DNA from: an uncultured Bacteroidales bacterium
GTDB lineage: Bacteria > Bacteroidota > Bacteroidia > Bacteroidales > UBA932
Direction: 5' to 3'
Assembly: GCA_946549475.1 (NCBI GenBank)
Contig: CAMNQO010000038.1
Span: forward strand, 1 to 11,533
Length of the DNA stretch: 11,533 bases
Made by a program: the position numbers and the translations under genes. Positions 6,369-11,533 of this stretch are shown in pieces (within the stretch, counting starts at the first letter, position 1; each line of letters opens with the position of its first letter). The notes under the pieces were generated by a model, which had not been told where the DNA came from, made no database searches, and saw nothing but the letters and a program-made list of their open reading frames with translations.

Positions 6369-7532
6369 TTATTCCAGATACTGCGTATCTTGATTCCATT
6401 TGTAGGGACGGTAGTAGGTATTCAGGGACCGGTTGCCGCAGGCGGGAAGATAGGTGCTCAATCCGCAGCAGTTTTCGAGTTTCAATCCCAGGAAATAATC
6501 CGTGTGGTCGGCAAACAGGACAGCCTGTCCGAGGGCCTTGTCCAAGGCGTCGAGTTCCCCGTCCGTCGCCTGCAGGTGGACGGCGACATCCCGGAGGTCG
6601 AAATACCAGGGGTGGTCTTCCCGGAAATATCCTTGGATCAGGGCGGGCTGGATGGTCTCCATCTCTTCCCTGTGTCCGGTGAATATGGTCCTGCAGGCAT
6701 CCGCAAGTCCGTCCAGGCGCCCGCAGTCCACGAGGGTGTAGGTGGCGGAACGCAGGCCGCTGCGGTTGCGATAATACTTCATGTAGTCCTGCGCGACGGA
6801 GAGCACATCGCCGGCGAGCAGGTGGCTGCACATGGTCTGGTAGTACATGCCGTGAGCGAGGATTTCGGTGGGGGAGAAGCCCATGATGCGGCATTTGTCC
6901 CGGAACTCGTAGGCGACTTCGATCCCTCCCATCAGGCAGGCGTCGAAAAGGATGGCGTCGAAGTGCATCGGGAGGCGTCCCGCCATCTGGCGGATGCCCA
7001 TCTCATAGACGACTCGTCCGCCCTGCAAATCCTGTCCGAAAGTATTTTCCTTATAAGTATAGGCGCTGCTGGCATCGTAAGTTCCGGCCGGCAGCCAGCC
7101 CGTTCCGTGCGAGGACAGGACCAGATAATTGTGCCGGGCCGTGTACTGGCGGGAAATGTAGTTCAGTACCTGCGCCAGGGTGTCGGAGGATATGCTCACG
7201 CTGTTTTTGTCCCAGGACCGCATCTCCTCCGGATGAATCTCGCGGGAGGTGTTCTTGCCGCCCTGTCCCGCGCCCAGCCGCAGCAGTCTGGGAGCGCTGC
7301 CGTTTGCGTGCTGCAGGAAAAGCACGACCTCGCTCTGGGAGTCGATGGAGGGGAGGGAGCCTTCCAGGATTTCATTCAGGTTGCCCGTGATGTTTCTGTC
7401 CAGGCCGTTGTCGTGGCCGCAGGTGTAGAACAGGATGAGGGTTTCCCCCGAGAATTGGAATTCCTGGAGCGGCTCTTTCTGGCAGGCAAGCAACAAGGTG
7501 AGCGTCAGCAGATATGAAAGGTATTTCCTCAT
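6369..7532 (-). CDS. C11 clostripain-family cysteine protease lipoprotein
   Basis: Probable envelope-anchored cysteine endopeptidase of 387 residues. Family C11 enzymes usually cut after Arg or Lys. The lipoprotein signal ends in LLAC with the acylated Cys17; the next residues QKEP resemble the QK-plus-acidic surface-export signal reported for some Bacteroidetes lipoproteins, so outer-surface display is possible. Catalytic landmarks are YLVLSSHGTGW (136-146) with His142 and FDAILFDACLMGGIEVAYE (191-209) with Cys199, both typical of clostripain-like proteins. ETLILFYTCGHDNGL (30-44) forms the first strand region. The start at 7532 is the only Met before the signal sequence. It is transcribed divergently from the M49 peptidase gene. 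The substrate and any self-processing site are unknown. Confidence 0.93.
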   Translation of the reverse strand: MRKYLSYLLTLTLLLACQKEPLQEFQFSGETLILFYTCGHDNGLDRNITGNLNEILEGSLPSIDSQSEVVLFLQHANGSAPRLLRLGAGQGGKNTSREIHPEEMRSWDKNSVSISSDTLAQVLNYISRQYTARHNYLVLSSHGTGWLPAGTYDASSAYTYKENTFGQDLQGGRVVYEMGIRQMAGRLPMHFDAILFDACLMGGIEVAYEFRDKCRIMGFSPTEILAHGMYYQTMCSHLLAGDVLSVAQDYMKYYRNRSGLRSATYTLVDCGRLDGLADACRTIFTGHREEMETIQPALIQGYFREDHPWYFDLRDVAVHLQATDGELDALDKALGQAVLFADHTDYFLGLKLENCCGLSTYLPACGNRSLNTYYRPYKWNQDTQYLE

Positions 7533-7539
7533 AATTTGA

Positions 7540-7547
7540 CAAAGATA
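7540..7547 (-). promoter_or_regulatory. -7 element of a possible leaderless promoter for the C11 gene
   Basis: Read on the minus strand this is TATCTTTG, an exact TAnnTTTG. A start 4-6 nt downstream would fall at about 7534-7536, 2-4 nt before the ATG at 7532, so the mRNA would be almost leaderless. No good -33 TTTG is seen at the usual spacing. Confidence 0.4.
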
Positions 7548-7578
7548 TTGAATTTTTTTCGTAATTTTACGAAATTTG
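7548..7578 (+). promoter_or_regulatory. Candidate promoter for the M49 peptidase gene
   Basis: TTG (7548-7550), a 20-bp spacer and GAAATTTG (7571-7578) match the Bacteroidetes promoter with one mismatch in the -7 element. The start would be near 7584, giving a leader of about 24 nt before ATG 7608. The spacer contains most of an 18-bp inverted repeat. Confidence 0.5.
7557..7574. repeat. 18-bp inverted repeat between divergent peptidase genes
   Basis: TTTCGTAA (7557-7564) and TTACGAAA (7567-7574) are perfect inverted arms around TT. The repeat covers the spacer and the first half of the M49 -7 element and lies just upstream of the C11 -7 element, where a shared regulator could act on both genes. 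It may be an operator; no adjacent regulator gene is present. Confidence 0.5.
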
Positions 7579-7607
7579 CAGCATCATTCTTAAAAGAATA
7601 CATTATT

Positions 7608-9635
7608 ATGAGAAAAGTATCAATCTGTTGGATGGTCTTGGCTATGGTTTTGTCAGCAGTGGGTTGTACCCCGAAAAACAAAGATTTCAAGTATTGCATC
7701 GACGAATTTGCCGATGTGAAGATTATGCGCTATCGCATCGAAGGGTGGGACAGTCTGAGTTTCCGCCAGAAGCAGTTCGTCTATCACCTGGCGGAGTCCG
7801 CCAAATGGGGACGGGATATCTTCTGGGACCAGCACTGTGCCTACGGCCTGCAGGTGCGCCACGCCATCGAGAAGGTCTTTGAGGACTATCCGGGAGCACG
7901 CAAGGGAAAAGATTGGGACGACTTCACGGTCTATGCCAAGCGTGTGTTTTTTGCCAGCGGCATCCATCATCATTATGCCCAGGATAAATTTTATCCCGCC
8001 TGCTCTTCCGATTATATGAAGGAACTCCTCTCCGCGTCCGGCGTGGAGGACATTGATATGCTGATCAAGGTGATGTACGATACGGATTTCCTGCTCCAGC
8101 GCCGTTGTACGGACACTTCCAAGGACATCGTGGCGGCGTCTTCCGTCAATTTCTACCAGGGCGGACTGACGCGGGAAGAAGTGGACGCTTTCTATGCAAA
8201 AATGGCCCGCAAAGACGATCCCAGACCGCTTTCCTACGGCCTGAACAGCACGCTGGTCAAGGAAAACGGCCGGATTTATGAACAGGTCTGGAACATCGAC
8301 AGCCCTTACGGTCCGGCCATCCGGAAGATGGTGGAAGAGTTGGAACTGGCTTCGCAATATGCCGAAAATGATGCCCAGAAGGAGTATCTCGCCCTGTTGA
8401 TTGCCTATTATAAGACCGGCGACTTGAAATTGTGGGATGACTTCAATGTCGCCTGGGTCCAGGAAAAAGAGGGAGCCATCGACTTGATTCACGGCTTTAT
8501 CGAAGATTACGAGGACCCCCTCGGGCGCAAGGCTACCTGGGAGAGTATCGTTGAGATCAAAGATTTTGAGGCTTCCCGTCGTACGGAGACCATTTCGGCC
8601 CATGCCCAATGGTTTGAGGACAATTCCCCGGTCGATCCCCGTTTCAAGAAAAAAGCGGTCAAAGGCATCGTCGCCAAGGTCATCAATGCCGCAGTGCTTG
8701 CCGGCGACTGTTATCCTCCGACGCCCATCGGCGTCAATCTGCCCAATGCCGACTGGATCCGGAAGGAATATGGCTCCAAGTCCGTGACGATTTCCAATAT
8801 CACGCGAGCCTACGATCTGGCCGCCGAAGAGGCACCGAAAAGTACCCTGAGCGAGTTTGCCTACGATGAAAACGAAGTGGCGTTGGTCAAGAAATACGGC
8901 AATCTGACGAGTGAAATCCACACGGATTTGCACGAATGTCTCGGCCACGGCAGCGGTCAGTTGCTGCCCGGTACCCCTTCCGGGGCCCTGGGTGAATATG
9001 CTTCCTGTCTGGAGGAGGCCCGCGCGGATTTGTTCGGACTCTACTACCTGGGCGACGAGAAACTCGTCGAACTGGGCATCCTTCCGGATTACGATGCCTA
9101 CAAGGCCCAGTATGCCAGTTATATCCGCAATGGTCTGATGACCCAGTTCTCCCGTGTGGAACTGGGACGCGACAATACCGAAGCCCACATGCAGAACCGC
9201 CTGCTCATCGCCAAATGGTGCTATGAGCACGGTCTGGGAGAGGCCCATATCTGCGATGAAGAGGGCTGCCGGCCGATGGATGTCATCGAGAAGAAGGTCA
9301 AGGACGGCAAGACCTATTTTGTCGTCAATGACTATGAGATATTGCGCCAACTCTTCGCCGAACTGCTGGCCGAAGTCCAGCGCATCAAGTCCGAGGGAGA
9401 TTATGAGGCCGGCAAAGCCCTGGTCGAGACCTATGCCGTGAAAATCGACCCCGAGATTCACCGCGAGGTCCTGGAGCGGTATGCCTCCCTGAATCTCAAG
9501 CCCTACGGCGGTTTTGTCAATCCGGAGATCGTGCCTGTGTACCGGGAGGGCGAGATCGTGGATTATCAGGTCACTTACGACGAAGACTTCCTCAGCCAGT
9601 CGCTGCGCTACGGCAAGCAGTACAAGACGCTGTAA
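7608..9635 (+). CDS. M49 dipeptidyl-peptidase III, lipoprotein form
   Basis: Zinc exopeptidase that removes dipeptides from the N terminus of oligopeptides. At 675 residues it matches, to my recollection, the length of the studied Bacteroides thetaiotaomicron enzyme, which has the same HECLGH motif. Here HECLGH spans 442-447 (zinc ligands His442 and His447, catalytic Glu443). CLEEARADLFGLYYL (467-481) supplies the third ligand, probably Glu470. An N-terminal sequence MRKVSICWMVLAMVLSAVGC is a lipoprotein signal with acylated Cys20, placing the enzyme in the cell envelope. ATG 7608 is chosen because translation from the in-frame ATG at 7536 would add 24 residues before the signal and cover the promoter. 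The stop overlaps the xerD start by one base (TAATG), so the two are co-transcribed. Confidence 0.95.
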   Translation: MRKVSICWMVLAMVLSAVGCTPKNKDFKYCIDEFADVKIMRYRIEGWDSLSFRQKQFVYHLAESAKWGRDIFWDQHCAYGLQVRHAIEKVFEDYPGARKGKDWDDFTVYAKRVFFASGIHHHYAQDKFYPACSSDYMKELLSASGVEDIDMLIKVMYDTDFLLQRRCTDTSKDIVAASSVNFYQGGLTREEVDAFYAKMARKDDPRPLSYGLNSTLVKENGRIYEQVWNIDSPYGPAIRKMVEELELASQYAENDAQKEYLALLIAYYKTGDLKLWDDFNVAWVQEKEGAIDLIHGFIEDYEDPLGRKATWESIVEIKDFEASRRTETISAHAQWFEDNSPVDPRFKKKAVKGIVAKVINAAVLAGDCYPPTPIGVNLPNADWIRKEYGSKSVTISNITRAYDLAAEEAPKSTLSEFAYDENEVALVKKYGNLTSEIHTDLHECLGHGSGQLLPGTPSGALGEYASCLEEARADLFGLYYLGDEKLVELGILPDYDAYKAQYASYIRNGLMTQFSRVELGRDNTEAHMQNRLLIAKWCYEHGLGEAHICDEEGCRPMDVIEKKVKDGKTYFVVNDYEILRQLFAELLAEVQRIKSEGDYEAGKALVETYAVKIDPEIHREVLERYASLNLKPYGGFVNPEIVPVYREGEIVDYQVTYDEDFLSQSLRYGKQYKTL

Positions 9636-10507
9636 TGTCGCTGACGGAGCAATATGCCTATTATTTAAAGATAGAGAGGGCGCTGTCGCAGAATACGGCA
9701 GCGGCCTATCTGCGCGACACAAAGGCTTTTCTCGCATGGGCGGAGGAGACCGGCAGCGGTCCGCTCGCCGTAACGCCTGACGATATCCAGGCTTATTTCA
9801 AAGAAAGAAGCGACTTGTCCAAGCGCTCGCAGGCCCGCCTGTTGAGCGCCTTGCGTTCTTTTTATGCATGGGCGGTGCAGGAAAACCTGGTTCCCGTCAA
9901 TCCCTGTGACGGCGTGGATATGCCCAAACTCGGCCGCTATATCCCTTCGGTCTTGTCCGTGGAAGAGGTAGAGGCGCTCATGGAGTCGGCCGATGTTTCT
10001 ACGCTGACAGGTTTGCGTGACAGGGCGTTGCTGGAGGTGCTCTACGGCTGTGGCCTGCGGGTCAGCGAGGCTGCGGCGTTGAAGCGTTCGGATGTTTTTG
10101 CCAAAGAGGCTTTCGTGCGCGTGGTGGGAAAGGGGGACAAGCAAAGGCTCGTGCCCGTCGGTGAGCCGGCGCTGGAGGCCATCGAGGCCTATCTGTCCGT
10201 CCGTCCTTCCACGGGCGATGCCCTGATGGACGACCTGATTTTTCACAACCGTTCCGGCAAAGGCTTGAGCCGCGTGTCCATCTTCAAGATGATCAAGACC
10301 CAGGCTCTGCGGGCGGGCATCCGCAAGGAGATTTCCCCCCACACGCTGCGCCACAGTTTTGCGACGCACCTGGTGGAAAACGGGGCGGACTTGCGCATCG
10401 TGCAGGAGATGCTCGGGCATGAAAGCATCCTGACTACGGAGATATATACCCACATAGATTCCAGTACCTGGCAGCGGGATATCCTTACCCATCATCCCCG
10501 CCGTTAA
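9635..10507 (+). CDS. xerD: XerD-type site-specific tyrosine recombinase
   Basis: Probable chromosome-dimer-resolution recombinase acting at dif, normally with a XerC partner. The 290 residues are typical. The N-terminal SAM-like core-binding domain (about 1-90) contains LSQNTAAAYLRDTKAFLAWA. The catalytic domain (about 105-285) has all conserved residues: Arg142 (GCGLRVSE), Lys166 (GKGDKQR), His236 and Arg239 (HTLRHSFATH), His262 (LGHESI) and nucleophile Tyr271 (TTEIYTH). No flanking att-like repeats or cargo suggest an integrase of a mobile element. Close similarity between XerC and XerD makes the D assignment likely rather than certain. Its start overlaps the M49 stop (TAATG), and the next gene begins 13 bases after its stop. 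Confidence 0.9.
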   Translation: MSLTEQYAYYLKIERALSQNTAAAYLRDTKAFLAWAEETGSGPLAVTPDDIQAYFKERSDLSKRSQARLLSALRSFYAWAVQENLVPVNPCDGVDMPKLGRYIPSVLSVEEVEALMESADVSTLTGLRDRALLEVLYGCGLRVSEAAALKRSDVFAKEAFVRVVGKGDKQRLVPVGEPALEAIEAYLSVRPSTGDALMDDLIFHNRSGKGLSRVSIFKMIKTQALRAGIRKEISPHTLRHSFATHLVENGADLRIVQEMLGHESILTTEIYTHIDSSTWQRDILTHHPRR

Positions 10508-10520
10508 TCGTCATCGTATC

Positions 10521-11533
10521 ATGAGCGTTCCGAAGATTGTTTTCAAAGCACTGCTGCCGGTTTTGTCCGGTCTCTTTTTCCCCTTCCTCCTCCAGGCCCG
10601 GGATAGCGGACTGCCGTCCGTCATCCGGGTGGCCGGCCAGCAGCGCCATGTGCAGGGGATTACATGGGACGCCGCACGTTCGCGACTGTACCTTTCCTTT
10701 ACCACGCGTTTTGTCGTCACCGATTCGCTGGGGGTCATCCTCGGCAGCATCGACCGGATCCACGGACATCTGGGCGCGATGACTTTCGACCCCGTTTCCC
10801 GGAAGGTCTATGCCTCCCTGGAGTGTAAAGACGATGTCATCGGGACCAGCATTTCGGACGGATTGGGAGAGAAGGCTTATACGGAGTCCTCCTTTTATGT
10901 GGCGGAAATCGATGTGGACGCCGTCACGGGACTGAATGTGCCGCAGGAAGATGCCATCCGCCGGATTCCCATCCAGCCTGCCATCGAAGACTATGCGGCG
11001 CAGGTGGAAGCCGGCGGCCGGGTATGGCAGCATCGTTATGCCTGTTCCGGCATTGACGGCGTGAGCGTGGCGCCCGGCTTCGGGCGTGATACCCGGCGCT
11101 ATCTGTATGTCGCATACGGCATTTATGGCGATGTCGGGCGCGAGGACAATGATTATCAAGTGCTGCTGCGTTATCCCCTGGGGAAATGGAACAGCAAGCC
11201 CGAACGCTTTTTTGTCAAGACAGGCAATACCTCCTGGGGCGTGCAGAACCTCGCCTATGATGCCCATACCGGATTGATGTTCATGGCGGTCTATAAGGGC
11301 AAGAAACCCGCATGGCCCAATTATGACCTCTTTGCCTTTTCTTTGTCCCAAAAGCCTGTCAAAGGGTATCTTGACGGCGTTCCTTATCAGAAAAACAAGG
11401 TGCAGATCCTGGCGGCGCCGCTTCAAAACTGGTATTTCCGCTGGGGGAGTACAGGGCTCTGCCCGTTGGGCGACGGCCTGTGGTATATTTCAGAAAACGG
11501 CCGGGATATTGCACCCGACGGCAGTAAAACGCA
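10521..11533 (+). CDS. Secreted protein with propeller-like repeats, 3' end cut
   Basis: Function not recognised. An open frame of 337 codons runs from ATG 10521 past the right edge. Residues 1-26 look like a signal peptide (MSVPK, hydrophobic core, likely cleavage after LLQA) without a lipobox. The mature part carries spaced repeats of the form hydrophobic-x-[YFW]-D-x-x-[ST]-x-x-hydrophobic-Y-x-S: GITWDAARSRLYLSF (46-60), AMTFDPVSRKVYASL (86-100), a diverged copy near 179-198 ending RRYLYVAY, and NLAYDAHTGLMFMAV (243-257). This periodicity suggests a beta-propeller fold; I infer it, and no catalytic motif is visible. It follows xerD by 13 bp on the same strand, so it is probably co-transcribed with M49-xerD. 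There is no Shine-Dalgarno sequence upstream. Confidence 0.85.
   Translation, partial: MSVPKIVFKALLPVLSGLFFPFLLQARDSGLPSVIRVAGQQRHVQGITWDAARSRLYLSFTTRFVVTDSLGVILGSIDRIHGHLGAMTFDPVSRKVYASLECKDDVIGTSISDGLGEKAYTESSFYVAEIDVDAVTGLNVPQEDAIRRIPIQPAIEDYAAQVEAGGRVWQHRYACSGIDGVSVAPGFGRDTRRYLYVAYGIYGDVGREDNDYQVLLRYPLGKWNSKPERFFVKTGNTSWGVQNLAYDAHTGLMFMAVYKGKKPAWPNYDLFAFSLSQKPVKGYLDGVPYQKNKVQILAAPLQNWYFRWGSTGLCPLGDGLWYISENGRDIAPDGSKT

Noticed and set aside
7536..7607. Upstream in-frame start at 7536 for the M49 gene
   Set aside because: It would place 24 residues before a clean lipoprotein signal and overlap the promoter elements. ATG 7608 gives the expected signal and length.
7653..9737. Minus-strand open frame of 694 codons opposite the M49 gene
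   Set aside because: It is a shadow of the DPP III gene in GC-biased sequence, with no family pattern and no promoter of its own.
9635..10507. The tyrosine recombinase as integrase of a mobile element
   Set aside because: There are no direct repeats, tRNA target, phage or conjugation genes nearby. The length and residues fit the housekeeping Xer proteins, and the flanking genes look chromosomal.
10485..11426. Minus-strand open frame of 313 codons at the right end
   Set aside because: The plus frame from 10521 is open to the edge, starts with a signal peptide, contains internal repeats and follows xerD closely. The minus frame has none of these.
1..11533. CRISPR array, tRNA/rRNA, toxin-antitoxin or known defence system
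   Set aside because: No spaced direct repeats, no tRNA- or rRNA-like sequence, and no gene of a recognised defence family were found on either strand.

Overview
The window looks like a chromosomal segment of a Bacteroidales bacterium with a moderately high GC content. Three things suggest this. The housekeeping proteins (TyrS, TpiA, L25/Ctc, Pth, a 58-residue Hc1-like histone) have Bacteroidetes character. Several intergenic regions carry the Bacteroidetes promoter form TTTG-N19-20-TAnnTTTG. Start codons generally lack Shine-Dalgarno sequences. I cannot name the genus; an Alistipes-like or uncultured gut/rumen lineage would fit.

Layout, left to right. (1) tyrS (minus, cut by the left edge) and tpiA (plus) are transcribed divergently from a 145-bp region with a promoter for each. 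(2) After a hairpin-rich gap and a tpiA terminator, a well-formed promoter drives a secreted M6-type zinc metalloprotease. The next gene, a small lipoprotein, overlaps it by ATGA. (3) A perfect 20-bp-stem hairpin ends that operon and also the converging histone-like gene. (4) On the minus strand, rplY and pth form a two-gene translation operon with its own promoter and a leader containing two hairpins. (5) A C11 (clostripain-type) cysteine protease lipoprotein (minus) and an M49 dipeptidyl-peptidase III lipoprotein (plus) diverge from a 75-bp region containing an 18-bp inverted repeat. (6) The M49 gene overlaps a XerD-type recombinase by one base. That is followed 13 bp later by a secreted protein with propeller-like repeats, cut by the right edge.

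Housekeeping genes alternate with envelope or secreted peptidases: M6 endopeptidase, C11 endopeptidase, and M49, which removes dipeptides. A reasonable inference is that the latter group serves extracytoplasmic protein and peptide degradation. The most interesting ideas are the M6/lipoprotein pair, possible proteolytic activation of the M6 precursor through a very basic linker by a C11-type enzyme, and shared control of the divergent C11/M49 pair. I see no CRISPR array, insertion sequence, tRNA, rRNA, phage or recognisable defence system. No gene-free stretch exceeds 300 bases.
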